Positions 34,526 through 47,089 of a stretch of DNA of 64,000 nt are shown piece by piece (position 1 is the first letter of the stretch; every line of letters starts with the position of its first letter). The notes under the pieces were generated by a model, which was given only the letters and a program-made list of their open reading frames with translations, was not told the origin of the DNA and did not search any database. Source of the stretch: Liolophura sinensis (lineage: Eukaryota > Mollusca > Polyplacophora > Chitonida > Chitonidae); the NCBI RefSeq assembly GCF_032854445.1, contig NC_088301.1:49161116-49225115 (forward strand). Direction: 5' to 3'. The translations under genes were made by a program, and so were the position numbers.

Positions 34526-35039
34526 CTGTTGAATTAATTTATGTTTTTGACCCGGCGGGAAGTATCAACCAGAACTGTTCTCGTACCTAGGCTGACTAAT
34601 TCAATATTAAATCCACTGAAGGAGCTAGGCGAGCATACACTGTGGCAGTCGCTGAGAATCAAGCGAAGTATCCGAATCACAGTTCAGGCGGTCAACCGGT
34701 AAAACAATACCACAACTCAATTTCCTTGAGACAACTATTCATTAATATAATTGCCATCACAATATCTAAATATAAATTCTTTTACTGGAAGAAACAGAAG
34801 TAGTTATGCAGCAGTTCTTCATGACGCCATAAAGACAAACGTGCGTGATATATACGATGCGTACGTTGTCTACAACACCTTATGTTTGAAAACTGAAAGG
34901 TTCATATTTGTATTTTCTATAAAGCAATAAGGATTATATGCAAGAATAAGGTAGAATTTAGTTCCCATTCCTGCGGCGAAGTGTTGCTTTATAGTAACAG
35001 TAACTCCCATTTAATGTCTCCAATTTCGTCATTAACGGG

Positions 35040-35150
35040 CCCGAAGTTTGTGCTTTACCCCGGCTCTAATACCCTCCATCCATAAAGCTGATCGCCATCT
35101 CGTATAAGTGAAAAATTCTTGGGCGTGACGTTAAACCATCTGAAATAAAT
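35040..35150 (+). mobile_element. degenerate SINE fragment (second type)
   Basis: CCCCGGCTCTAATACCCTCC, CTCGTATAAGTGAAAAATTC and a decayed A-rich end follow the SINE order. Confidence 0.55.
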
Positions 35151-35639
35151 TCACGCATTTTGGGGTTTCCTTACAAATAAGATTAAATAAATTTTACGTA
35201 CGGAAACAATAACCTCAACGCTGTAAGATACAGACTTGGAAGAGATGATTCACGTCTTGTTCATATTCCCTCGTTGCTGTTGTTGTCATTACCTTGTTTA
35301 CGGTAACATGGAGACGTCATCCACGTAAATTCTCTGTTCTCGCTTCAGTGAGGTCTTGAGATGCTACGTCAATATGGTCGTATAAAGGTTTCACCTTACA
35401 CTTCCCTCCGGCGTTCCAAAAGAAGAAAAAAGGTGGCTTCTGTGTTCAACGTTTATCCGCAACATCACCGCAAAGTGGTCGTTGCTGGAACGTCAAAAGA
35501 AGATCGTGGAGGGAGGAACTGTCTAATGATATGGTCCATATTGTGTTCTAAAGTGCGTGTGGTGTAATAAACATCCCCGAGGCCTGAGCCTTTACATTGT
35601 TTCAATGTTAGTGCATGTTAAAATGTGATGACGAGCAGC

Positions 35640-35935
35640 ATTTGGGGTATATCTAGACCAGTTACGTCAAATAATTTGTAATTAACATCACTGCGTTTTC
35701 TTTGCCTAATTTCGCTTAGCTATGGTACTATCGGGTGAGCTTGATTTGCTACCACTTAAGCATTTACATGAACAGTCGGAATGAAACACTATATAACTGA
35801 GGTCAATTGACAAGAGGCCGTATTCCACCTGTTACCTGTGACCATTTACCAGATAGCACTTAGTCGTCTCTTCTCCGGTTTTACTCTCCGCGCTGTACGT
35901 TTTTAATTATATGAAGTAGTACTGCTACCTACTCT
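35640..35935 (+). repeat. copy of dispersed repeat family R
   Basis: Shares AATTGACAAGAGGCCGTATT, CACCTGTTACCTGTGA and GGTTTTACTCTCCGCGCTGT with copies near 50200 and 52300. Confidence 0.75.
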
Positions 35936-36379
35936 ATGTATCAACTATACAGTCTAGCATGATTCCTAAAAAATAACCACAAGAAGGCCACTCAATAAGC
36001 ACAGCTCGAATCATTTACTCTGAACGATGTATGCTTACATACTGTGTGGATGTAAAATTAATTATGGGGGAAAAGCCGGACAACATTTTAACAACCAAGC
36101 AAGCCAAAGCTTAATTGCTATCTAGCTAGGACAGGAAATTCATGCTGCAAAACATTTCAGTCATGACTATATTCCCTTTCTGACTTTCCTGGTCTGACGG
36201 TCTCATCGAGTAATGACCAACCGCAAACATTCGTATTCAAGACCATTGTCGAAAACAAGAGAAACAGTCAACAATTTTCACGGATGATGGAAACATGCAA
36301 GGAATGTTTTAGGCAAATAAATTAAATCAATATTCGAATCATGTAAAATACTAGCTTATAAATAATCGATATATTCAAA

Positions 36380-36545
36380 ATATGTATCTCTGTTGCGCTT
36401 AGATTGCAACTTTTCATATAACCAACGTTGTGAGCCACTTCAACGCGATGAATATACAGCCCCTAGCCCCATGTTAAGCGGGCTTAGACGCAATTATGAA
36501 CCGAAGAACTATCGGTCCTAGCCCCTCCGTCTATTTTATTTATGA
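36380..36545 (-). repeat. inverted copy of dispersed repeat family R
   Basis: On minus it reads CCGCTTAACATGGGGCTAGG, then TTGCAATCTAAGCGCAACAG, as in the copies at 29730 and 38790. Confidence 0.65.
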
Positions 36546-37716
36546 GAGAACGACACTACTCGTGGTAGGGAAACCACCATTAAACAATTATGATTACATG
36601 AAGATGAATATATTAATGTCTACCCACACGCATTAAACAAGCATTCTGAAAGTATTGCTACTGTCTTACCTAACATGTCTCCTCACAGCTTGAATTGTCA
36701 AAATAAAACAAATACAAAAGTCTGAAATATGATGGTGAAGCCATGTATCAATTAAGTTTCAATTTCATTTCAAAACTGCCGTGGGTGTGATGTTGTATTC
36801 CTCCTGGGCTTACCTACATAACTATTACTAGAAAAAGGCTTCGTATGTCTCCCATGTCCAATAAGGCCTATTTTTAGTTCCATTATATATTGTCCTACAT
36901 TTTGGTGAAACGTTCTATATTTTCTACATTTTAGTTCCATCCTATATCCTTTACGCGTTTTTTCCTTTATCATACACATATGGCCGTTACCCACGTGATA
37001 TAGGCATCCTATACTTTTCCATATATGCATCCTCTGAAAACATGGACTGCTGGAGACATCCCTGAACTAACATCGGAATTTGGTGTGATGTAATAGCAAT
37101 AGCATCAATTTGTAAAGAAACGCATTTAATGGTCTTCGTTTTCAGAACACAAAGGAATGACAAGCATGCCCCCTAAGGCTTGGGAGAAATCATGTAACTT
37201 TCAAGTCCAAAGCTGTCCCAACTTTGATCGTGGCTCCCAAATTAACTCGTTCTACGCATCAAGCTTGGTTAACACCACAACGTCGCGGTTTTTATTAAAA
37301 CAGAGTGAAAATATGACTGATTTTCTTGGTAAAAATCTTTAACTTTGTTCCCTACCCACCTAAACACAAGGCCGTGTAGATAAATGTTCACATATTTATC
37401 AATCCCATACAGTCAGTGATATGAATTCGCGTGGCTTAGGGATTTGACTGTGTTAAAAGGCGGCCTTGTAATAGTCTAAGCTCGTGAACGTTTACTATAT
37501 AGATTTATTTTAAATAGTTTGCAATGAAACTAATTAGATAGACATTTAAAGAACATTATCATATTCGATCTGAAGAAATTGTATTCACTTAAAGATGAAC
37601 GACATTTTGTCGGCGCAAGGTCTCTAGTTGTAGCAAGCCGGTCTACTGATTGATGAAAAACCATGTGCGTTTTGACCACATATTACGCCAAAATAAAGAT
37701 ATATGATAAATACATT

Positions 37717-37859
37717 GTCATAAAAGTGGGTGTTCCGCGATGGTGTATCAGCTCTCGTTGTCTGAGGCCGGCCTGTCTTATCAACCGAGCTCGATATACG
37801 ACAGTCCGGCTTCAAACAACGGAAGCTGATACAACATCGCGGATCATACACTGTTATGA
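37717..37859. mobile_element. fold-back element: about 60-bp arms, 22-nt spacer
   Basis: Arm 37717-37777 and arm 37800-37859 are inverted copies; shared blocks include TCCGCGATG, TGTATCAGCT and CGTTGT. The spacer is about 37778-37799. Similar peptides read on both strands are a consequence of the palindrome, not genes. Confidence 0.8.
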
Positions 37860-38724
37860 TAATCTCTCTGTATTGCCCTGTATTGAGCAGAACATCCTCC
37901 AAAATCAAGTGTATCTAGATCAGGGGTCCACCGTGTCTCCAAATATTTATATGAATCTCCAAATAACCTGAATAAATATATTGAAATATGTTTAATATAA
38001 TGTGTAGCAAACCTGAAACACCTCTGACAAATCGCTCGATACCAATCAACACGTGCTTATCCTGTCTCACTGAAAAGGGCGCTTCACAGAGTGGCATATG
38101 CAGAATAAATTTTGACTGGCTTCTTCAGCCATAAAAAATTTCTAAACACTTATCTGGCAGCATAAAATACCGTAGCCAGGTAACGTCTGGAACCTCGCCA
38201 ATTGGGACATGATAGTAGTCAACAGGATAACTAATTTAATCACGTCCCATATTCTTCAGTTGGGCCACAATTTTAGCGTTTTTAACTGTTCTGAAGCCGA
38301 TACAAAGTATATAAGTGATTAAGTCGTGGTTCGTGAATAATTTCCAGGTCGATGATAAATATAGGTATTCCAGTGGCTCTGAAACTCATGCAATTGATTT
38401 GATCCACTCGGGTCAACTTGTCTCAATAGAGAAAAACTTCATTTACCCAAAGGCATGTGTTAGTTTCAGTTTTGACATTGTAAATTATCCATACTTGGAC
38501 ATTATACCGAAGAGTCCTGCGTATCTCGACTTGTACCATTTGTTGCATTCTGTGTGTTGTGTGACGATTTCAATCAAGGTCACAAGTTTTTACTACAAAA
38601 TTTGGTGTGTCAAGGTTATTCCATCAAACGCCTTCACTCTGCTTTTCTTAAATTTTACAGTGAGTATAATTTTCTCTAGAATCGTCTAGAATCTTTGGCG
38701 CTCTGCTTCATGATTGTGTCTAAT

Positions 38725-38850
38725 TCCGCTGAACCCCGAGGCTGGAGGTTTTATATTCATCGTGTTGAATCTGATCACCACGTTTAATACGTTAACAGTT
38801 GCAGTCAAAGCGCAACTGAGATACATATTTTTTTTTATCGACAACTTATA
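38725..38850 (+). repeat. partial copy of dispersed repeat family R
   Basis: TAATTCCGCTGAACCCCGAG, then ACAGTTGCAGTCAAAGCGCA and ACTGAGATAC, align with 29730-29850. Confidence 0.6.
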
Positions 38851-39379
38851 TTCTAGCATGGTACAATTGAATACTGATTTATCTCAGTCGCCCACATACC
38901 TTGCGTCTTTCCAACACCATTGAAAAGTTTTGACTGATTCTTTTTGTATAATTTCACCCAATTTTCGGTTTTTATATACTTTTGTATTTCTTTGGTGGTT
39001 TGTGTTGTGCCTCGTTTAGGTGAATTGGCCTGGAGATTATGTACCTGGGACATCCTGATTGGTTGACGACTGGTATACGAATGTCTGTTTCGACGCACAT
39101 AGATTCATATCTTTAGACGCATTTGCTAACTTTAAGTTCATTCCTGACGCAACAGAGAAAATAATCTTGGAGAAAACACCAGTGACAACCAAAGACCGAT
39201 GATTACGTAGATGAGTGACGTCTTGTCTAAAGGTAATGGTTGAGTTGCCAGGACTGAGATGGACCCAGTAAATGAGAAATTTTTGAATGGTATGTATAAA
39301 ACCAGATTTGTTTGGCCCGTTAAGGTCACCAATGCGGTGCCGTGAATTCCAGCTCATGTTGGCTTTCTCGCCGGCCGTA

Positions 39380-39445
39380 CGGGGGAAGATCTTTCAGCAA
39401 CCCGCGGATGGTCGTGGATTTCCTCCCACCTTCATGCTCCACCTT
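39380..39445 (+). mobile_element. head fragment of second-type SINE
   Basis: TTTCAGCAACCCGCGGATGG, TCGTGGATTTCCTCCCACC and TCATGCTCCACC. Confidence 0.55.
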
Positions 39446-39566
39446 CTAAAAGATCACACACGGTCCAAGAATACTAATTACAGATATTAGTTTTGGTAAC
39501 TCCAAATCAAAAATGACAAATCTCATTCTCCATGTTCTTTGGATACGGATGTGGCGTTAAGCCATA

Positions 39567-39606
39567 TTCATTCATCCATTCATTCATTCATTCATTCATT
39601 CATTCT
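39567..39606. repeat. (CATT)n microsatellite
   Basis: About nine CATT units, one interrupted, following GGCGTTAAGCCATA. Confidence 0.9.
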
Positions 39607-40599
39607 TTAGATACATGAACAAAAGCTTAGACGAGGAAGTAGAAAAATGTTGTCAAATGTGGTAATACTGGGAACAGTAACAGGTACTCTGATACTGACA
39701 GTGCTTCTAGCTTCGCTCTCCTGCTATCCGTAAATACTGAAATCAAAATATTTATTGTCACAAAACATGTGAGAAGGTGGTTTATCCGTCATCCGAGACC
39801 AAGTACGATTATCTCCCCTGCTCTGGACCTGATGATTACTTCAGATGTTTTATTCAGATTAAAGGGGGTCAGGCCGCGGTTACGGGCGATATGTACTCTC
39901 AGGAAAGAATAGGCGGGGGCTAGGTGATTAGAAGGCACCAAGAAACACATCAGGATGCTACAGCTAATATTATCACAGTGTTTTGGTCCATGTCACTAAC
40001 GACAGTTAATGGGTTCACCCCATTTTCACCGCAATTATGTTGTCAACAATAGAATTTACTTGACTGCAGAATACCTCCCAACAGGCAGTTGGAATGCAAT
40101 AGCTGAAGCTGGCGGACTCGAACGATAGGAAACTAATTTGATCCGTTGAGCAAAATGCTTTGCGATCTTCATACACAAATTGCATAAAAACAATGCAAAA
40201 AGGGATCACGGATGCGTAGTTCACCCAACATTGATATCAGTGTCTCAAAATAAAATGTGTTTTGTAATAGCATACATGTATATAATACGTATATATTACA
40301 TTTGGTGCTCCACTAAGCTGTGCTTTACAGCGGCCGCGATACAGCTACTTTCTGAAGGGTGAACCAGATGAAGAGATGTGGCCATTCATTCAAGTCTGTG
40401 CAGAGGCTGTTATGTCGTTTCGTTTCATTTCGACAGGTTGGGTGTTTTAACAGTATTTCTGAGTTTATCTTATCCTTTCCTTAGGTGAACAAACTGGGAA
40501 AGGGAAATAATGTGTTACCTCAACAGACTTTAAATTAGCTGTGATTATGTATACAAGCGTAAGCAGAATAGAATATTATATCTGCTTCATTTCAAATTC

Positions 40600-40780
40600 G
40601 TAGTCCATGAATGAGTTCCAGGCCAAAAAAGATTTAAACAAGGTGTCAGTCGCGCTTTGATTGCAACTATTCATGAAGGCATCATGTAGATGTAATGAGC
40701 ATGGCTACCTTTACGGCCCCTTGCCCCAGGTTAGGCGGTATTGACGAAAATGACAAGCGTTACAGACCTTAACCGAACAG
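40600..40780 (-). repeat. inverted copy of family R, directly downstream of the reverse transcriptase
   Basis: Read on minus this follows the 3' end of the reverse-transcriptase remnant: CGGTTAAGGTCTGTAACGCT, CCGCCTAACCTGGGGCAAGG, GGTAGCCATGCTCATTACAT. Closest to the copy at 29660-29885. Confidence 0.75.
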
Positions 40781-40899
40781 ATTGTGATGGGGAATTACGT
40801 CTTTCCCGTTAACATGTAAGGATCTCATACTACAAGAGGCGCCATCTGTGATATTACACATGACATGCTAGAGGGTTACACTCGGCAACCAGCGCCATC

Positions 40900-42520
40900 T
40901 ATGTTGTTAAATACCATGTACGCCAGAGATATGGACATAAGGATAACAGCGCCGTCTATGTGGTTGATCGCAATGCAGATCGCCAGAGATTCTGAACGCT
41001 CTGTCCATACCAGCGAGAGTGTTATACTCATTGTAAAATCTGAGAAACTTAGAATGAAGGCGTTTGGTGGAGTATCCTTGACAAACTAGTTTTTGAACTA
41101 ACAACTTGTGACGCAGATTAAAGATCTGACAAATGCTACAAGGCGAGATATGTATACGCCATGTGCAGGGCCCTTTGGTATATTGCTATCCAAATAAGGA
41201 TAATTTACAAAATTGAAATTATCCCTTTGTCGTAAAGGCGGCGTGAAAGGAGACCCTGTTCGTCTTTGTCCAGATATATATCCAAATAAGACGATGTGCC
41301 ATCAGGACTATCTGTTGTCTTCTTTAAATTCAATGAAGGTGGATAGATTTCCTTCACCGCTTCAGCAATATAGAGGTTATTTAACACCAGTAGATCATCA
41401 ATATACCACTTAAATGAAAAGGATCGAGCTTTAAAGATATTACTTTTAAGTAATTTACTGCATATAGTCGTATTCATATGAAAACAGGTATAGGGCTGCC
41501 AAAAGAGGCGCACAATTGGTACCCTTTGGAATACATATGCACTGTTGGTGAATGGTATTCCCGAATTTCACACAGATGTTATTAATGAGAAATTCAAGTA
41601 ATTCAATAAATAATGTAAGATCCCATGAGGGGTAACCTTTATAAATAGTAGAACTAAAGAAAGCCTCATTGCTTCTGACGTTAATCTAACGGTGACCTGT
41701 TTTAGTAAATACCGAGGCAATTAATGGTAACGATTAACGATATTCTTTCAAAGAGATCTTTGTGAGGAATTGTAGTATAGAGAGTAGAGAAATCCCATGT
41801 GGATACGTCTTTGTACCGTATATGCATATGAACATCAAGTTCTTCTGTAAGACGTTTGAAATTGTTAAGAATCCACATGCAGTTGACACCTGAATTGTTT
41901 GTTATGGCACAACAATACTTATTCGAAAGTGACTTTACTTCTTCTAACGCTCTGGTAAGTAGGGTTGACAAGAGTTTGGTGGTACAGATTCTTGAACCCG
42001 CAATGAATCGAGCCTTGTATGGGGATTTGTGCGTTTTAGGAATCCAGTGTGGTAAGTTGTGGTAATTCTGTATGACGGGTAGGTACATTTAGACGCCTTT
42101 CTTTAAGAAAGGTTTTGTGTTTATTAGATGGTTCCTCCAGGGTACATATAGTAGCAGAATACGTGGATGTTGTTGATGTACATAGCTGTTGAACAAGAAT
42201 TTGATAATAATAATTCTTGCAAATAAAGATGACTTTATTAGGAGCCTTGTCTGTTACAGTGATGACAAATTTACTATTGAATGTCAGCGAGTGTTTCTTG
42301 CACAGTGGGATCCTTCAGAACCTGTTCAACTTTAGGTAGAGCATCGATGTCTATACAGTGTATAGCAAAACTAACCTTCTTTTTGAATATCTCCAGCCAA
42401 TGGGTAAGTACCGAAGAATCCACTCTCTCCTGTTTTGACCATTTTTAACATATTCCTCAATCGCCGAAATGATCTTTTTTTGTTAGATCGAACGTTGACA
42501 TTTCTCTTTTCTCTATACTT
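40900..42520 (-). pseudogene. decayed reverse transcriptase, probably of a Penelope-like retroelement
   Basis: Frames on minus give, in order: CIDIDALPKVEQVLKDPTVQ; KFVITVTDKAPNKVIFICKN; PHWIPKTHKSPYKARFIAGS; NSGVNCMWILNNFKRL; DFSTLYTTIPH; FLINNICVKFGNTIHQQC; APLLAALYLFSYE; FKWYIDDLLVLNN, with the YxDD catalytic box; SSYLDIYL; RRLYDKG; NYPYLDSNIPKGPAHGVYIS; LLVQKLVCQGYSTKRL. This is the full core order of a reverse-transcriptase family common in invertebrate genomes. Frameshifts, stops and KGT for the usual MGT in the primer-grip region show it is dead. No GIY-YIG endonuclease was found. Penelope-like assignment is inferred from the tandem layout and general resemblance. Confidence 0.75.
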
Positions 42521-42780
42521 AGCCCTGGGTTAAGCGGAATTAGACACAATCATGAAACAGAGCGGCAGAGATTCTTGATACTCTGTCCATATTTGCTTAC
42601 AACTACTCAGTGTAAATCTTATATACAAAAGAGGCGTTTGATGGAATAACCTTGGCACACTAACTTTTAACTTGTGAGGTGGTTTGAAGACACACAGGAT
42701 CTAAATACGTACACGCCATGTGCAAGGCCCTTCGGTATATTGTTATCCAAGTAGGGATAATTTACCATGTCAAAACTGAA
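42520..42780 (-). mobile_element. partial tandem copy of the reverse-transcriptase 3' end
   Basis: 42565-42770 aligns in the same orientation with 40985-41215 (for example GAGATTCT, CTCTGTCCATA, ACGCCATGTGCA, GGATAATTTAC). It ends at 42520-42560 with a short piece of family R (CCGCTTAACCCAGGGCTAAG on minus). A partial head-to-tail copy placed upstream of a longer one is typical of Penelope-like elements. Confidence 0.65.
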
Positions 42781-43309
42781 ACTAAGGATACGTCCTTACA
42801 TGGTACATGTATTTAAGCGCCTTAAGTTTTAAGATTCATATACAGTGAACGCCTAAATTTGAACACCTATAGTCCTCCAGGTACACGTAGGAGACTAAAC
42901 AAATGTGATCAAAATCCATGACATGCTCAGCTTCTGAAACTATTCATTTCATTTCCATAAAAAGAAACAAATGGTACCAGAATCAGGTCTGTTTAGACAG
43001 ACCGGCGAAATTGACATTTTCTCAGTTTTGGAAATCTGGGCTCTTTTCCTGAAACATTCAAGGGAGTTAACTACCATTTTACAAGCTGTCCGCGTACATG
43101 AATCTAAGTGTTCGATGCAGACTTTATGTACGTATACCAGCCCTCAAATAACACGAAGCCAAATATTACTATATCACTCTGACGATCTCCTCCTCGAAAT
43201 GTCTCTTAGATCGTAGGGGATTTCGGGTTGATCACTCGTCCGCCATGGGTGTCAGCTGGTGGATATACTGCCACTAGAGACAGGTTATGATATAATATGA
43301 TAAAAGACT

Positions 43310-43420
43310 TACAGCATAGAAAGTAAAACCAGAGCCGTTACGTGCAGCACGAATAACTGATGAAAGTACGGCCTCTTGTCAATTAACCGCAGATAGGGTT
43401 TTTATCAAATATTGTCTTTT
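43310..43420 (-). repeat. inverted partial copy of dispersed repeat family R
   Basis: AAAGTAAAACCAGAGCCGTT and GGCCTCTTGTCAATTAACC are the reverse complement of the family R tail. Confidence 0.65.
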
Positions 43421-43614
43421 GAGCTTTAAATAAGGACGATTGTCCACTTCATTTCCTTTGGGAAGGGACACCCTAGAAAGGAGCACATTTCGCTTGAAGT
43501 CCGTAATAACAAGGCATAAATAAAGGACTCACCAGTGCTATAGCAATCAAAATCTCTGTGGTTTTAGGACACATTTCTATGAATGAGATGTATAAGTGAA
43601 ATATTTTTGTGGTA

Positions 43615-43656
43615 AAATGTACCACATGAAATCAAAAATGTACCACATGAAATCAA
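43615..43656. repeat. 21-bp tandem duplication
   Basis: AAATGTACCACATGAAATCA plus A occurs twice without mismatch. Confidence 0.9.
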
Positions 43657-43699
43657 GGATGCATCTATAAGCATCACCCGCCAAATAAAAAACATTGAT

Positions 43700-46600
43700 C
43701 ACGAATGTTGATCGATCCCCCAAACTAATCATATTGTTTAACTTGTATAATATCGGCTTTTGCCATCAAGGTACCTAAACCTTGGGTCAAACCTCATCGT
43801 CTATGTTGGAGTAGTTCATAGAAAGGGAGACGTGTGATCATTCACGGAACCTTGAGATCAAGAAGAAAAAAAAATGTTAATAAAATTATAAATAAGGGTA
43901 AGTTGATTTTTCATGTCGGTTGTTCACAGCGGTATTAAGTTTATTTGTCGAGATAGCATATTCTCCTTAGTTTAGGCAGGTTATTCCATCACAGCGTACC
44001 GGCCCTCTGAATAAGTTGTTAGCTATGTATTATCTTTGTTGCCAGTTTTTTAAAAATTCCTTTTGTCCTCGAAATATCAATCTAGGAAGTACAGTGGTAT
44101 AAATACAAGGCTACAGCAGGTGAGTAATGAAAACTAGAGCAGGAACAACAGTGTAACATAACGTAAATTTAATTCAGTTGGGCATTTATTCCAGCTATTC
44201 TTGTAAATGTTGAGAAAGTTTCAACATATACATTCCTAAATTCGTGGCTGAAGCAGAGTGGGTTTACAGCATGCAATGATGCAAACTGAAATATATTTGA
44301 CGTGATCTGGAAATGATCAATGATCTGGAATTACTCAACAGGCTGTATTGTCATCAATCTTAATAAACATTTACATGAAAACAAATCAAACGGACATGTC
44401 CTCGAGGACTCCATCTGCATGCAGAAATCTGGTTTACGCAGGTACATATGTATACAATACAAAATACAACAGCATGGACAGTAAACCTCTTTCACTGAAA
44501 TGGGATCCTAATAGACAAAAGCAACTACCATACATGTATAGGGCCTATGGTGAGTCAGACATTTTATACAAAATTTATTTTATTTAACGAAAAAAAAAAC
44601 CCACCATATATTGCATGGGTTATATATGGTTAGAATAGTTTAATGGTAGTGTTACGTCGTTTTGGGGTTCAAAAGCTGCAAAATGGTTTCCGATTGGGCT
44701 GTACATATAGATCAGCTAATATATTTTTTTTAGCGCCTGCCTACTACCGGGTAGGCAGATGTCAGATGAGAGTAAGTCTTATTGTTTTAAATATTTAATA
44801 AACAGTAAAACCTGTGCTCGTGGGTTATTTGATTGGTAAGAACTTGAAGAAAGCCAATAATTTAATGACCGATACGATGTTAAATTATACAGGTCAGTCT
44901 AACTCACAGCTTTGGGAATGAATGAATGAATACTTGGGGTCAGAGCTTATAAAGAACGTAAATAAAGATGTATAATGAACATAAGCCTTAACATTACAAT
45001 TTTACCAGTATAACGGACGTTCCCAGTTTTAATTATAGACAAATTCTTGTCGCAAGGGTGAAAGTTAAACCAAAAGGTCAAAATTGAATTTTGTAAACAT
45101 GCAGTTTAACCTCTATTCCGGATTTCCTCGCCTCTCTCCTACGTTGCGTGTCCTACGACGGAGCATTTGCAGCGGTGGCATATTGCTTATTAGTTGTTCT
45201 AATGGGCTTGTAACGACGTGCATCAACTTACCCCGGTCTTGCACCACAGGCGATTTCTTCGGCACAAAATCATATGGAGGATATTCGGACTGTAAGAACT
45301 GGAGGCTGCTTGGACGTTGCAAGGTATTCTAGCAAATTGGACTTTCTTCTCTACTTTCTGTCAACAAAATTTTCATTCGATTCATGTCCGGGTTTATTAG
45401 GAACCATCATAAGCCTACCCCAAACCCACAAAATGACCAATCAGCGAAATTATTTCGAGTTATAGTAAACTAGCAAGGCATAGCTCATCATCTATAACTG
45501 CTCATGACATTTCCATCATATGATTGGAACCATAAAAACCACAGATTCGCGCGGTGAAAGCATTGTTATAGTACTAATGGCTAATTTTCGTTCACATTGT
45601 TTGTTGGATCATTATTTATCTCGCGTGATGATGCCCGAAAAGCCGCTTCTGTGCATAACTCTGATTTGTTGACAGGAATTGCCCGAGACTGTTACCTGCA
45701 CGACGTCGTCTTGATCGACTTGGTCTGGATGGAAATGCGTTATGCCCACGTAATTTGCTTATGCATGGTTGTTTGAAATCTAGTCCAGGGTCATAAGCAC
45801 GGATGAATGCACTTGAGGCAAGTTGCACGTGTGACCTGATTACAACTACCCTCACATCTAATAAATTATTAACTCTGGCTCGGTTATGACTGAAGCTGAC
45901 TCTAGCTTGCTGTTTTGCTGTGCTTAAGCAGAAGTGTTTCGCTTTATCATGTATAAGCGTTTTATGTATATAATATTTGACTTGAATGGAGTTCGGCAAA
46001 AAAAAAAAAAACATACTTAATCAATTTACTGTACTAATGAAGTTTCGTGAAACCAGGCTCCAAGTTAGTATAGGCACTCGCATAAAATCTTAATTACCGC
46101 AGTGACTTGCATGCTATATTTATGCATCATGAAACATATAGCCAAATTCCACAGGCATTTGTGCCTGTAAAAACTATTGACTTCTTCTCTTTGCGAGAGT
46201 GCCCTCTAATTTCACTCTTCATATACCTTCTTACGGTCTGCTATCCATAGTATTCAGTAGGTGGTCCATTATTTCATTAAGTGAAACAGAAGCGAATGCT
46301 TCAAGACATGGTGCTAGTTTGCGGGAGGTTAGTCTTTGTAAATGGTATATGAATATATAATCTTTGATGTCGTGTAGGGTAAAGGTGTTCACCAGGCTGC
46401 ATTTTGAAAATGGTTTGATAGGTTGCAGGAAGGCTGAATGGCCTATATATGAACGTATCGACAAGGCAAGAGAATGTGTTCAATTGAATAATATCAAGAT
46501 TTTGTAATTGCTGGAATGAACGTCGTTTATGGGTATGTGTGTATGAAGACGTTATATTTCGAATCGTTCACTTTGCAGAACACGGTAGGGATTTAGGTGG

Positions 46601-46990
46601 GTCCTATATAGGTCTTACTTTATTTTCGTTGAAAGGGATTGAGTGGTTGTTCACGATAGAGGTTATTTTGTGAGAAATGATATTATTGGAAAAAGTTCAC
46701 CATATAGCTTAGTAAATGCCATTGGAAGTGCATCACTTGTATCAACCAACTCATACAGATCTCATTCCACTGTGTATTTTTAATTACCTCCGAAAATGCT
46801 TCGGTTTGATTTTGTCATTTTACTATGTTTTACTCTTAAATCAAAATGGTTAAATCAAAAGAAATGGTTAAATCAAAAGAAATCTCACTTATTTGAGTTT
46901 CTGTAGTTCAGCAAAAAAGTGATGTGAACATAATATCGATTGAATACGCAGCAGTTGAACTAATGGGAGTTGATGTAGTTATTTGTGGGA
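43700..46990. other. non-coding region between the SLC16 copies
   Basis: Several ORFs of 60-130 codons occur (for example 45113-45322 and 45616-46014, minus). None has recognisable domains or splice context. No transposon identified. Confidence 0.4.
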
Positions 46991-47019
46991 GAATGCAATT
47001 GCCTTTCATAATACCAATA

Positions 47020-47080
47020 TATATGACGACGAAGGATTCCTTAGTGTGCAGGTAGTGTCCCCTTGTTGCAGATTTTCTTG
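47020..47080 (-). mobile_element. SINE body fragment (tRNA-derived type)
   Basis: TATATGACGACGAAGGATTC, CTTAGTGTGCAGGTAGTGTC and CCCTTGTTGCAGA match the inner part of the SINE at 5439. Confidence 0.65.
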
Positions 47081-47089
47081 TAAGAATTT

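Noticed and set aside
37624-37971. two similar ORFs on opposite strands as a gene pair
   Set aside because: The similarity comes from the fold-back palindrome at 37717-37859; no domain is recognisable.
44735-44760. stem-loop CTGCCTAC/GTAGGCAG
   Set aside because: Eight-bp stem only, no context; expected by chance in 64 kb.
45113-45322. 69-codon minus ORF with protein-like composition
   Set aside because: No splice context, no recognised family, and an equally long ORF lies on the other strand. Not supportable as a gene.
45616-46014. 132-codon minus ORF
   Set aside because: Starts in a homopolymer A/T stretch, has no recognisable domain and sits in a repeat-rich desert.
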